The notes below the pieces were generated by a model that was given only the letters and a program-made list of their open reading frames with translations, ran no database searches and was not told the DNA's origin. Positions 33,884 through 42,404 of a stretch of 43,155 nucleotides of DNA are shown here, piece after piece; positions within the stretch are counted from its first letter, which is position 1, and each line of letters starts with the position of its first letter. The DNA lies in NCBI GenBank assembly GCA_048594375.1, contig JBMDXK010000035.1:1-43155 (forward strand). Reading direction: 5' to 3'. The DNA comes from JBMDXK01 sp048594375. Its GTDB lineage: Bacteria > Pseudomonadota > Alphaproteobacteria > Rhizobiales > Methylopilaceae. The position numbers and the translations under genes were made by a program.

Positions 33884-36517
33884 ATGCGTCTTACAATTCT
33901 GGCGATCATTGCGGCTGCAACAATCCATTCGGCACTGTGGTGGGTGGGGCGTGAAAGCGTATCCCCTCCGCAAGCACCGCAGAAGTTCAGTTCTCTTTCT
34001 TTCGCCCCTCATGGTAAAAATGAAAAGCCGGATAAAGGTGATCCGGTCAGGCCAGAACAAATCCGCTCCGATCTTGCAGTGGTTGCACCTTATGCCAATA
34101 CCTTGCGCACCTATGCCGCAACAGGGGGGCTTGAACAAATTCCTGCCATTGCGGCTGAATTTAATGTGGGGATTGTTCAGGGCATCTGGATTGACAAGGA
34201 CGAAGAGCGCAATGCGCTGGAAATTAAAAACGGCCTTGAGGTTGCGCGGAAAAATCCGAATGTGAAAAGCCTTGTTGTGGGCAACGAGGTGATTTTGCGC
34301 AATGAAAAAACCCCCGAGGAAATGATTGCCATTCTGCGGCAGGTGAAAGAGCAGACCAACCTGCCGGTCACGATGGGCGAGGTGTGGGATATCTGGCTGA
34401 AATATCCTGAGCTTGCATCGGCTGTTGATTATATTGCGGTGCATATTCTGCCCTATTGGGAAGGGCAGTCAGGCACGCAATCGCTGGAACATGCGTTTTT
34501 GACCTATGAGCGTCTGCGCCGTGCTTTTCCGGGCAAACACATTGTTATTGCCGAGTTTGGCTGGCCGTCCGGTGGGTATAATCTCAAGGGTGCTGATCCC
34601 GGTCCTCTGGAGCAAGCGCGTGTTATCCGTGAATTTATGAGCCGCGCCGCAGCACGCGGGATTGATTACAATATTGTGGAAGCAATCGATCAGCCGTGGA
34701 AAGTGTTCGAGGGCAGCGTCGGGCCGTATTGGGGTATTTTCGATGCGGATCGCAAGCTAAAATTCCCGCTTTCCGGGCCCATTGTTAAGCGTACCTTCAA
34801 AGAACGGGCAATGTTTGCGCTAATTGGCGGTTTTGTATTCTCGTTGCCGATTTTGCTGGTGCGGCGACCGCGCTTTTTGCAAGCCTTTGTATTGGCGGGA
34901 GCAGCCAATGCTGCGGGAGCATGGGTGGGTGTATTGGCCGATTATTGGCTCACCCATTATTTTGTATTGGGCGCGCAGATTGCCATGGTTGTGGGAACCT
35001 TGTTCCTGTTGCCGTTGATTGTGGTGATTCTCAGCCGGATTGATGAAATGGCCGCAGTGCTGTTCGGGCGCAAGCCGGAGCGCCTGTTGAACGTGCCGGA
35101 GCCAGAAGCAGGGCGGCATTTTCCCAAAGTATCCATCCACGTTCCGGCATACCGTGAACCGCCAGAGATGCTGAAAAAGACGCTTGATAGCGTGGCTGCG
35201 CTGGATTATCCGAATTTTGAATGTGTGGTGGCGCTCAACAATACCCCCGACCCTGCCGATTGGCAGCCGATCGAAGATTATTGCAAAATTTTGGGCGAAC
35301 GGTTTGTTTTTCTTAATTTGCAAAATATTCAGGGGTTTAAAGCGGGTGCCTTGCGCATTGCAATGGAACACACTGCAAAAGATGCAGAAATTATCGGCGT
35401 TATTGATGCCGATTACATGGTTGATCCGCAATGGCTGAAAGAAGTGGTTCCTGCATTTGACAATCCGAAAGTGGGGCTGGTGCAGGCGCCGCAGGATCAC
35501 CGCGATGCGGGGCGCACACCGTTGCACAATGCCATGAATACGGAATATGCGGGCTTTTTTGACATCGGTATGGTGCAGCGCAATGAAGATAACGCGATTA
35601 TTGTGCATGGCACCATGTGTCTTATCCGGCGCGCGGCAATGGATCAGGCGGGCGGTTGGTCATCCGATACCATTTGCGAAGACAGTGATCTTGGCTTGAG
35701 CATCATGGAAGATGGCTGGCAGACCGAATATACCCGCAAACGCTATGGCTGGGGATTGCTGCCCGATAGCTATGAGGCATTTCGCAAGCAGCGGCATCGG
35801 TGGGCGTTTGGCGGTATTCAGATTGCCATGAAGCATATTGCCCGTTTCTTCGATAAAAAGAATGCGTTCACAAAGCCGCAGCGGAACGTGTATCTGGTGG
35901 GCTGGCTGAACTGGATGGCCGCAGAAACCGTTGGTGTTGCTATTGCTATTATGAACCTGCTGTGGGTGCCGGTGGTGGCGTTTGGTGGCATTGCTATCCC
36001 TGAAATGGTGCTCACTCTGCCGGTGCTGGTCGGCTTTGCTGTGTATCTGCTGCATTTCTTTATGCTTTATACTGCGCGGGTAAAACATGCGGTGCGCCCA
36101 ACACTGGGTGCGGCATTGCTTTCCATGGCGTTGCAGCTCACTGTGGCGCGTGCGGTGATGGAGGCTTTCATCAAGCAACATATGCCGTTTATCCGTACAG
36201 CAAAGGGCGGTTCTACCGCCGCACTTAACTTCCCAGCCTTCTGGGAAGCGGTGCTTGGAGGGCTATTGGTGCTTGGCGCGGTCACTTTAATGTGGACAAA
36301 TACCGATCAAGTGCGTGAAATCCAGCTTTTTGTGGTTGTGCTGCTTGTGCAATCATTGCCGTTTCTGGCAGCAGTAGTGGTGACAGTGTTTGAAATTTCA
36401 CCGCTGAACCATCGTGTTTCAGAAGGTGGAATAAGAAAACGCCTGTTGGGTTCTGTTTTCCGTGGATCATCTGCAGAAAAAAACGTAAATGAACCTGAAA
36501 AAACCGCTTCACCATAA
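33884..36517 (+). CDS. ndvB: GH17-GT2 beta-glucan synthase (NdvB-like)
   Basis: An 877-residue fusion. An N-terminal anchor (1-20) precedes a GH17-like domain (about 35-300) with Glu E135 in VVGNEVILRNE and E224 in IAEFGWPSG. Two or three membrane segments (310-390) follow, then a GT2 domain (415-650) with VSIHVPAYREPPEML, the DAD motif at 508-510, the ED at 599-600 and the QRHRW motif at 636-640, all needed for a processive glucosyltransferase. Further membrane segments close the protein. The same architecture is known from Bradyrhizobium NdvB, which makes cyclic beta-1,3/1,6-glucan. It would polymerise UDP-glucose across the inner membrane and remodel the product in the periplasm; the product here is inferred. 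Confidence 0.88.
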   Translation: MRLTILAIIAAATIHSALWWVGRESVSPPQAPQKFSSLSFAPHGKNEKPDKGDPVRPEQIRSDLAVVAPYANTLRTYAATGGLEQIPAIAAEFNVGIVQGIWIDKDEERNALEIKNGLEVARKNPNVKSLVVGNEVILRNEKTPEEMIAILRQVKEQTNLPVTMGEVWDIWLKYPELASAVDYIAVHILPYWEGQSGTQSLEHAFLTYERLRRAFPGKHIVIAEFGWPSGGYNLKGADPGPLEQARVIREFMSRAAARGIDYNIVEAIDQPWKVFEGSVGPYWGIFDADRKLKFPLSGPIVKRTFKERAMFALIGGFVFSLPILLVRRPRFLQAFVLAGAANAAGAWVGVLADYWLTHYFVLGAQIAMVVGTLFLLPLIVVILSRIDEMAAVLFGRKPERLLNVPEPEAGRHFPKVSIHVPAYREPPEMLKKTLDSVAALDYPNFECVVALNNTPDPADWQPIEDYCKILGERFVFLNLQNIQGFKAGALRIAMEHTAKDAEIIGVIDADYMVDPQWLKEVVPAFDNPKVGLVQAPQDHRDAGRTPLHNAMNTEYAGFFDIGMVQRNEDNAIIVHGTMCLIRRAAMDQAGGWSSDTICEDSDLGLSIMEDGWQTEYTRKRYGWGLLPDSYEAFRKQRHRWAFGGIQIAMKHIARFFDKKNAFTKPQRNVYLVGWLNWMAAETVGVAIAIMNLLWVPVVAFGGIAIPEMVLTLPVLVGFAVYLLHFFMLYTARVKHAVRPTLGAALLSMALQLTVARAVMEAFIKQHMPFIRTAKGGSTAALNFPAFWEAVLGGLLVLGAVTLMWTNTDQVREIQLFVVVLLVQSLPFLAAVVVTVFEISPLNHRVSEGGIRKRLLGSVFRGSSAEKNVNEPEKTASP

Positions 36518-36591
36518 TTTTGCCTTGAAATATTTTTTTGAAAGCAATCTTAGCGTGAAAGCAATTTTCAAGCTTTTATAGGGAGTTAAAA

Positions 36592-36966
36592 ATGCGGAAT
36601 GGATTTTATGCGGGTATTGCCGCGCTTGTGATTGCACTGGGTATTGGTGCTTACATGGTTTACAACAAGCCCGTTGATAACACAGCAGTGCCAGCTTCTG
36701 CGCCTGCGCAAAGCACAACAGCACCGGAAACACCGGCCACAGAACAGCCACAGGCTGAAACGCCGGCTGCTCCTGAAACAACCCAGCCAGAAACACCTGC
36801 GCCACAAGGGGCAATTGTACCTGATACCCCTTCTGTGCAAGAAACACCGGCTCAGCCAATTCCAGAAGTAACGCCTGAAAACGTTCCTGAAACAGAAGTT
36901 GTTCCTGAGACAGAAACTGAAACTGAATCAGAAACACAAGAACCTGCTGCGCCACAACAGCAGTAA
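36592..36966 (+). CDS. Anchored Pro/Glu/Thr-rich periplasmic protein
   Basis: A 124-residue protein with one N-terminal membrane segment (FYAGIAALVIALGIGAYMVY) and a tail made almost entirely of Pro, Glu, Thr, Ala and Gln (PETPATEQPQAETPAAPE and similar). The tail is low-complexity and acidic and has no folded domain I can see. The ATG has GGGAG upstream. It starts 75 bases after the NdvB-like gene and its stop is 8 bases before the acyltransferase gene, so it belongs to that operon. It may act as a periplasmic spacer or anchor; function unknown. Confidence 0.72.
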   Translation: MRNGFYAGIAALVIALGIGAYMVYNKPVDNTAVPASAPAQSTTAPETPATEQPQAETPAAPETTQPETPAPQGAIVPDTPSVQETPAQPIPEVTPENVPETEVVPETETETESETQEPAAPQQQ

Positions 36967-36974
36967 GGCAATCT

Positions 36975-37709
36975 ATGGCTGATAAACGGCTCATAGAATC
37001 GGCAAAAAAGCTTGGTATCCACCTTTATGGGGATACCAAGCTTTCCAATGACGCCCACATTGAATGTGAAACGCCTGTTCGCTTGGGCGGCAGTGTGAGC
37101 ATGAAAGGCAAAATCGGTGCCTTCACCTATATCCGTTCTGGCGGCAGGATTGCAGGTGTTGAAAGCATTGGCCGTTTTTGCTCAATTGCACTGGATGTTG
37201 TGATTGGTGATGGCCATCACGCGATGGATTGGCTTTCCACCCATCCTTTTCAATGGGGGGACTCACATTTTGACGCCGCTTATTTTGCAACCCCGCAAAA
37301 ACCTTCTTTATTCAGCAAAATAAAAACGCTTATTTCCAATACCAAAAAGCATGTCATCATCGGTAACGATGTGTGGATGGGCAGTGGTTGTCGGGTTTTG
37401 CGCGGTGTGCGCATTGGCGATGGAGCGGTCATTGGCGCGGGTGCCGTGGTCACCAAAGACGTTCCGCCCTATGCCGTTGTTGGGGGTGTTCCTGCAAAAA
37501 TCATCCGCTACCGTTTTGAAGAAAAAACCATTGCAGAGTTATTGAAATTGCAGTGGTGGCAGTACGATCCGCGTGGCTTTGAAGGCGTAAATTTCCAAAA
37601 GCCTGAAACGGCAATCCTGCAGATAAAAGCTTTGCGTGATGCCGGAAAGCTGGCTTATCTGACGCCTTCCATCGCCTATTTAACAAAAAAAACAGGCATC
37701 GAAACGTAA
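36975..37709 (+). CDS. CatB-like hexapeptide acyltransferase
   Basis: A 244-residue acyltransferase of the left-handed beta-helix type (CatB/xenobiotic acyltransferase family). Hexapeptide repeats are visible in IGAFTYIRSGGRIAGVESIG, IGRFCSIALDVVIGDG and IIGNDVWMGSGCRVLRGVRI, followed by GAVVTKDVPPYAVVGGVPAK, the hallmark end of the repeat coil. The His in GDGHHAMDWLSTHPF fits the catalytic loop. Such enzymes acetylate sugars in polysaccharide loci. In this operon, directly after the glucan synthase, it is a candidate for modifying the glucan or its precursor, which is inference. Confidence 0.85.
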   Translation: MADKRLIESAKKLGIHLYGDTKLSNDAHIECETPVRLGGSVSMKGKIGAFTYIRSGGRIAGVESIGRFCSIALDVVIGDGHHAMDWLSTHPFQWGDSHFDAAYFATPQKPSLFSKIKTLISNTKKHVIIGNDVWMGSGCRVLRGVRIGDGAVIGAGAVVTKDVPPYAVVGGVPAKIIRYRFEEKTIAELLKLQWWQYDPRGFEGVNFQKPETAILQIKALRDAGKLAYLTPSIAYLTKKTGIET

Positions 37710-37814
37710 ATCGGGAGCAACCCTTTGCAAGCTTGTGCGTTATTTCTTTATCCTCACATACAACGGGCTCTTTTCTAACAGCAGAGAGCTTGAGACATAA
37801 GGAGAATTCAGCAA

Positions 37815-38381
37815 ATGGGTTATGATCTTAGCGGTAAAAACGTTGCTATTCTTGCGACCGATGGCTTTGAACAGTCGGAGCTTATGGAGCCATTGAAAGC
37901 GCTCAAAGATGCAAAAGCAACGGTTAAAATTGTATCCTTGAAGTCTGGTGAAATCAAAGGCTGGAAAGATAAAAACTGGGGTGATAGCGTTCCGGTTGAC
38001 GCAACGTTGGATACAGCAAAAGAAGCTGATTTTGATGCGTTGGTTATCCCCGGTGGGCAGATCAATCCTGACGTATTGCGCGCTGATGAAAAGGCTGTGC
38101 AGTTTGTGAAAGATTTTTATCAGGCTAAAAAGCCGATTGCTGCGATTTGCCATGGACCGTGGTTGTTGATTGAGGCCGGTATTGCAAAAGGTATGGATGC
38201 TACATCTTATAAATCCATCAAAACCGACATGATTAACGCCGGTGTCAACTGGTCAGATGAGGCGGTAGTGGTGCATGATGGTATTATTACCAGCCGTTTC
38301 CCGGATGATTTGCCCGCATTTTGCGCAAAGCTGATTGAAGAAGTGGCCGAAGGCCGCCATGCCCAGCGCAAGATTGCTTGA
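37815..38381 (+). CDS. DJ-1/PfpI family protein (YhbO-like)
   Basis: A 188-residue protein of the DJ-1/PfpI superfamily. The conserved features are VAILATDGFEQSELMEPLKALK at the N-terminus with a Glu in the site, LVIPGGQINPD, and the nucleophile elbow AAICHGPWLL with its cysteine. YhbO/PfpI-type members are linked to stress survival and proposed deglycase or small-molecule detoxification; the activity is disputed. The ATG has AAGGAG 11 bases upstream. It is followed by a terminator and then tspO. Confidence 0.9.
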   Translation: MGYDLSGKNVAILATDGFEQSELMEPLKALKDAKATVKIVSLKSGEIKGWKDKNWGDSVPVDATLDTAKEADFDALVIPGGQINPDVLRADEKAVQFVKDFYQAKKPIAAICHGPWLLIEAGIAKGMDATSYKSIKTDMINAGVNWSDEAVVVHDGIITSRFPDDLPAFCAKLIEEVAEGRHAQRKIA

Positions 38382-38423
38382 TGGAGTGATTTAGCACAAA
38401 ACTTCTCATTGAAATCATGAGCG

Positions 38424-38467
38424 CCGAGTACCAAATCAAATATTCAATTGGTTGGGTACTCGGTTTT
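38424..38467 (+). terminator. Terminator after the DJ-1/PfpI gene
   Basis: CCGAGTACC (38424-38432) pairs with GGTACTCGG (38455-38463), followed by TTTT. The loop is long (22 bases) and itself partly complementary. Confidence 0.75.
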
Positions 38468-38538
38468 ATAACAACAATAACTTCTTGCCATACAGAGCCA
38501 ACAATTTCACGTCAAGGCAAGCCACAAGGAAAGAAACA

Positions 38539-39030
38539 ATGATAATTTCCAAGCAACATTCTTTCCTTATGCTGGCAGCTAGCCTTGCCGTATGTCTGGG
38601 GGCAGGGCGTCTTGGTTCTGTATTTACCACGCCACAACTTGCGGGGTGGTACACCCAGCTGGAAAAACCTGTATTCACCCCTCCTGATCTTGCTTTTCCA
38701 ATTGTGTGGACAACGCTTTTTGTTGTGATGGCAATCGCGTTCTGGCGCGCGTGGCGTGTTGCTGCACCGCGAGGAAAAACGGCAGCGGTGCTTGTGCCTT
38801 TTACGGTGCAGCTTGTTATCAATGTGATGTGGTCAGCGGCATTTTTCGGTTTGCAAAGCCCTGTGCTGGGTTTGGTCGTTATTGTGGCATTGATAGCCGC
38901 AATCATTATGGCGATCTATGCCTTCAAACCGTTTGACAAAGCCGCAGCATGGCTGCTGGCACCCTATCTGGCATGGGTAAGTTACGCCGCAGTTTTGAAC
39001 GCCACTATTGTCTGCCTCAACAGTCTCTAA
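38539..39030 (+). CDS. tspO: TspO/MBR family protein
   Basis: A 163-residue membrane protein of the TspO/MBR (translocator protein) family, with five predicted helices. It binds porphyrins and, in some bacteria, takes part in stress and tetrapyrrole metabolism. Family marks include WYTQLEKPVFTPPDLAFPIVW, the Trp-rich first loop, WRAWRVA, and NVMWSAAFFGLQSPVLG with the later WLLAPYLAWVSYAAVLNATI. The reading frame is open 29 codons upstream, but the ATG at 38539 has AAGGA upstream and gives the standard length. Confidence 0.93.
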   Translation: MIISKQHSFLMLAASLAVCLGAGRLGSVFTTPQLAGWYTQLEKPVFTPPDLAFPIVWTTLFVVMAIAFWRAWRVAAPRGKTAAVLVPFTVQLVINVMWSAAFFGLQSPVLGLVVIVALIAAIIMAIYAFKPFDKAAAWLLAPYLAWVSYAAVLNATIVCLNSL

Positions 39031-39079
39031 AGCCTACGCATCATGGCGTAACGTGTTTGTGTAGTCCAATTCATGAGAT

Positions 39080-39120
39080 ATAGCCTGAGACATATAAAAT
39101 AATTATATGTTTCAGGCTAT
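39080..39120. terminator. Long hairpin between convergent tspO and sulP genes
   Basis: A 17-bp stem (39080-39096 with 39104-39120, one G-U or mismatch) around a 7-base loop. There is no T run; it may act as a terminator or mRNA end stabiliser for both convergent genes. Confidence 0.5.
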
Positions 39121-39134
39121 CAGTCTGGAGCGGC

Positions 39135-40646
39135 TCAAGCCAACACGTCATTCAGATACGAGCCGGTTTGTTGTGAACGGCCACTGAACTTGACCATAAT
39201 TCCCTTTGCACGCATGCGCTCTGCCCATGCAGCAACCATTTCTGCGCAGGTATGATCCAGATAATTCAGCCGCTTGGCTTTAATGTGGACGCTGTATCCA
39301 TAAGGCAGGGTTTCCAACTCATGGGACAAATAGGGAAGGCGTACAAAGGTGGCGTTGCCTGCCAGATTAATTTCCACTTTGTTTTCTTGCTCGTTCTGCG
39401 TGGTGCGTACAATAAGACGGCGGCGCGCGTATGGAATAATCTGAAAGGCCGTAAGGGCAAGACCTGCCAAGACTCCAACCAGCAAATCAACCGCAACAAC
39501 TGTTGCCAGTGTTGTACCCCATGCAAGCGCGGGCAACCACCCATAGCGCACAAACAGCTCCTTGCCTTGAGCCAGATTAACCAGCCGCCACCCTGTGACA
39601 ACCAATACACCGGCTAAAGCTGCCGTGGGCACCAGCTGCAATAAACTCGGAATGAGGCAGATAAAGCCCAGCAGCCAAGCACCATGCAGCACTGCTGACC
39701 AACGGGTTTTTGCGCCAGCATGGACATTGGCAGATGAGCGCACAATTACGCCTGTCATAGGCAGGGCGCCCAGAGCACCGCAGATTGTGTTGCCAACACC
39801 CTGCGCCGCCAGTTCCTGATTAAAACGGGTGCGTTCACCATCGTGCATGCGATCAACTGCTGCGGCAGAAATAAGCGTTTCCGCACTGGCAATAATCGCT
39901 ACCATCAGCGCACTGCCCCATATGACAGGTTGATACAGCAAAGCAGTGTTAAGCTCTGTGAACGTTGTAAACTCTCCCATTATAGTTTCAGGCAACGTAA
40001 TCATCTTGATATTGAAACCCGCCATGGCAGCAAACATTGTGCCGCCTACAATGCCGATCAACGCTCCTGGAAGCATTTTTAAAGTTTGTGGTTTGAACGC
40101 ATCCCACAACATCATCAGCACAATGGTAATAAAACCCACCATGAAAGCTGCTGCATTACGAAACGGGTTAAGATCAAACACATCACCAAAAGCCGCCGGA
40201 ATAGCCGCCATGTTGGATACGCCATCTGGCAGAGGAATACGATCTGTCATCACATGAAGCTGTGCCAAAATAATCAACACACCAATTCCCGTCAGCATAC
40301 CATGCACAACCGCCGGTGAAATGGCTCGAAACCATTGGCCCATACGTAAAAATCCAGCCAAAATCTGGAAGATACCCGCCAGCAACACAATCGGGCCGAG
40401 AGCCGCAAGGCCATGTTTTTGAACAATATCAAATATAATAACTGCAAGACCTGCCGCAGGGCCGGACACCTGTAGCGGGGAGCCTGCAAGAAGCCCAACC
40501 ACAATTCCACCGACTATGCCGGTTATCAGACCTTTCTCAACGGGTACACCCGATGCAATTGCAATACCCATACACAAGGGTAAAGCCACCAGAAATACCA
40601 CGACAGATGCGGGTAATTCTGTTTTCAAACGTGATAAGAAAGACAT
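39135..40646 (-). CDS. SulP-family anion transporter with STAS domain
   Basis: A 503-residue membrane transporter of the SulP family with a C-terminal STAS domain (about 410-500, VEINLAGNATFVRLP and YLDHTCAEMVAAW). The membrane part begins ELPASVVVFLVALPLCMGIA and contains the SulP signature PLQVSGPAAGLAVI. SulP proteins carry sulfate, bicarbonate or other anions. The start overlaps the stop of the carbonic anhydrase gene by one base (TAATG), and GGAGG precedes it. That pairing makes bicarbonate the most likely substrate. Other anions remain possible. Confidence 0.9.
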   Translation of the reverse strand: MSFLSRLKTELPASVVVFLVALPLCMGIAIASGVPVEKGLITGIVGGIVVGLLAGSPLQVSGPAAGLAVIIFDIVQKHGLAALGPIVLLAGIFQILAGFLRMGQWFRAISPAVVHGMLTGIGVLIILAQLHVMTDRIPLPDGVSNMAAIPAAFGDVFDLNPFRNAAAFMVGFITIVLMMLWDAFKPQTLKMLPGALIGIVGGTMFAAMAGFNIKMITLPETIMGEFTTFTELNTALLYQPVIWGSALMVAIIASAETLISAAAVDRMHDGERTRFNQELAAQGVGNTICGALGALPMTGVIVRSSANVHAGAKTRWSAVLHGAWLLGFICLIPSLLQLVPTAALAGVLVVTGWRLVNLAQGKELFVRYGWLPALAWGTTLATVVAVDLLVGVLAGLALTAFQIIPYARRRLIVRTTQNEQENKVEINLAGNATFVRLPYLSHELETLPYGYSVHIKAKRLNYLDHTCAEMVAAWAERMRAKGIMVKFSGRSQQTGSYLNDVLA

Positions 40647-41356
40647 TATGCGCTCCTCCGGTGGCGGGTTGAAGCCATATTTTCTGCTACCGTTCTGCGG
40701 TGGGGAGGAAGGGCAACCGGTGTATCAAACATGCCTTCTTCCAGAGGAATAAAGCTGCCGGTTTTGTGATCGAAAGCCAGAATACGGCCGATTTCAATTT
40801 CAAAAAACCAGCCATGCAGGGCAATATCGCCCATAGCCACCCGCGCGGCAACGGAAGGATGGGTGCGCAAGTGGTTGAGCTGGGCGACGACATTTTCAAG
40901 GCCAAGCGCATGGAGTTTAGCCACTTCATCCAAATCGGCAGGGTAGGCCTCGCACACAATGGCGTGTGCGGCGTCGGCATGACGCAGCCATGCTTTCACA
41001 TTCGGCATTGTATCCAGCGAAGAGGGATTCAAACAAGCTTTCATTGCGCCGCAACCGGAATGGCCGCACACCACAATATCCCGCACACCCAGTGCCATAA
41101 CCGCATATTCGATAGCGGAAGACACCCCGCCATTGGCTTGCGCAAAAGGCGGTACAATGTTTCCCGCGTTGCGGCATACAAATAATTCCCCCGGTTCGGA
41201 TTGGGTGATAAGTTCCGGCACTACACGGGAGTCTGCGCACGATATCATCAAAGCTTTCGGAGCTTGTCCGTGTGTTGCCAGTTTTTCATAAAGAGTTTTA
41301 TGTCGTGGAAAAACATCTTTGCAAAATCGCGCCATACCATTGATAAGATTATCCAT
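40646..41356 (-). CDS. Beta-carbonic anhydrase
   Basis: A 236-residue beta-class carbonic anhydrase that interconverts CO2 and bicarbonate. The zinc ligands are visible: C40 in SCADSR, H99 and C102 in CGHSGCG, with the Asp-Arg dyad D42-R44. The RNAGNIV and GGVSSAIEYAV segments are typical. The ATG at 41356 has GGAGG close upstream, better than the ATG 12 bases earlier. It is the first gene of a two-gene unit with the SulP transporter. Confidence 0.93.
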   Translation of the reverse strand: MDNLINGMARFCKDVFPRHKTLYEKLATHGQAPKALMISCADSRVVPELITQSEPGELFVCRNAGNIVPPFAQANGGVSSAIEYAVMALGVRDIVVCGHSGCGAMKACLNPSSLDTMPNVKAWLRHADAAHAIVCEAYPADLDEVAKLHALGLENVVAQLNHLRTHPSVAARVAMGDIALHGWFFEIEIGRILAFDHKTGSFIPLEEGMFDTPVALPPHRRTVAENMASTRHRRSA

Positions 41357-41475
41357 TTTGTCCTCCATACAGGTGATGGCCTATGAAGTATTACCAAAAT
41401 GGTTATTTCTGGACTGTAAAAAGATGATTTTATGTTTAAAAACAGGCGCTTAAGAATAATTCTGATCTGGAAATG

Positions 41476-41503
41476 AAAACTCCCCGCCTGAAGGCAGGGA
41501 GTT
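41476..41503 (-). terminator. Terminator after the DsbA-family gene
   Basis: On the minus strand AACTCCC pairs with GGGAGTT (plus-strand 41497-41503 with 41478-41484) and an inner GCC/GGC stem, followed by TTTTC. Confidence 0.75.
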
Positions 41504-41533
41504 ACGAATGCTGATTAAGAGACTTTGATGCCC

Positions 41534-42382
41534 CTAAGGACACTGCGCTTTCATGCAGACACGCATGTTTTTGATCGCTGCGAAAAGGCGGTCTTCGCCC
41601 ACCGCACCAGCAAGGACGGTCTGCCCCACCACATAACTCGGCGTGCCATCAATGCCAAGACGCTGGCCAATGGCAAGGCTTTCATTGATACCTTCTTCAA
41701 GGGAAGGGTCAGCAAGATCCGTCGTCAGTTTATCCATATCCGCACCGGCATCGGCTGCGGCTTTCAGGGCGAATGTGCCATCCGCGTGCTCCTGCGAGTT
41801 CATGATGGTGTGATGGAAGGTCGAGAAAATATCCAGCCCTTGCTTGCGAATGGCGGCAGAGACCTTTGCCACTTCATGGGATTCATTACCCAACACAGGG
41901 TATTCCTTGAGGATCACCCGCAGATTTTTATCTTTTGCCAGCAGATTTTCCATATCTTTCAGCGCCGAGCGGCAATAACCGCAATTGTAGTCAAAGAACT
42001 CGACAATGGTAACGTCGCCTTCGGGATTACCCAACACGGTCTGATGCTGCGAATTATACAATGTGTCATTGTATTCAACAAAAGCCCGCTGGCGTAATGC
42101 GGCTTGTTTTTCGCCTTCGCGCGCTTGCAGAAGGGTGGCCATTTCTTGCAGAATTTCAGGATTTTCCAGCATGTAATCCCGCGCAATCGCACCAATGGCC
42201 TGCTTTTCAGTGGAGGTAAACCCCATGCGTGATGCGGATGCAGGGGAGTGGGGCGCAGTTGGCTCGATGGCGCCCATAGAATACGGCGTAACATTTTTAA
42301 AAGCCATTACAGGCAAAGCAACCGCTGCCACCAGAGCGCCGCCTGCGAGGGCGCCTACCATAAAACGGGAAAAACCAGACAC
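41534..42382 (-). CDS. DsbA-family thiol-disulfide protein (ScsC-like)
   Basis: A periplasmic thioredoxin-fold oxidoreductase or isomerase, 282 residues. An N-terminal hydrophobic segment (FMVGALAGGALVAAVALPVMA) anchors or exports it. Residues about 56-105 resemble the ScsC N-terminal oligomerisation helix (EKQAIGAIARDYMLENPEIL). The thioredoxin domain has active-site CGYC at C134-C137 in FFDYNCGYCRSAL and the cis-proline loop GIDGTPSYVV. Two further cysteines near the end (VCMKAQC) are unusual and could form a second disulfide. The start is GTG with AAGGAG nine bases upstream, downstream of the ATG that opens the frame. It follows the TPR gene by 22 bases. Confidence 0.9.
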   Translation of the reverse strand: MSGFSRFMVGALAGGALVAAVALPVMAFKNVTPYSMGAIEPTAPHSPASASRMGFTSTEKQAIGAIARDYMLENPEILQEMATLLQAREGEKQAALRQRAFVEYNDTLYNSQHQTVLGNPEGDVTIVEFFDYNCGYCRSALKDMENLLAKDKNLRVILKEYPVLGNESHEVAKVSAAIRKQGLDIFSTFHHTIMNSQEHADGTFALKAAADAGADMDKLTTDLADPSLEEGINESLAIGQRLGIDGTPSYVVGQTVLAGAVGEDRLFAAIKNMRVCMKAQCP

Positions 42383-42404
42383 GATGCAACACTCCTTGGA
42401 AAAA

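Noticed and set aside
34820..35608. Long open frame antisense to the GH17-GT2 gene (262 codons)
   Set aside because: The sense strand encodes the GT2 catalytic motifs; the antisense product is rich in His and Arg with no domain.
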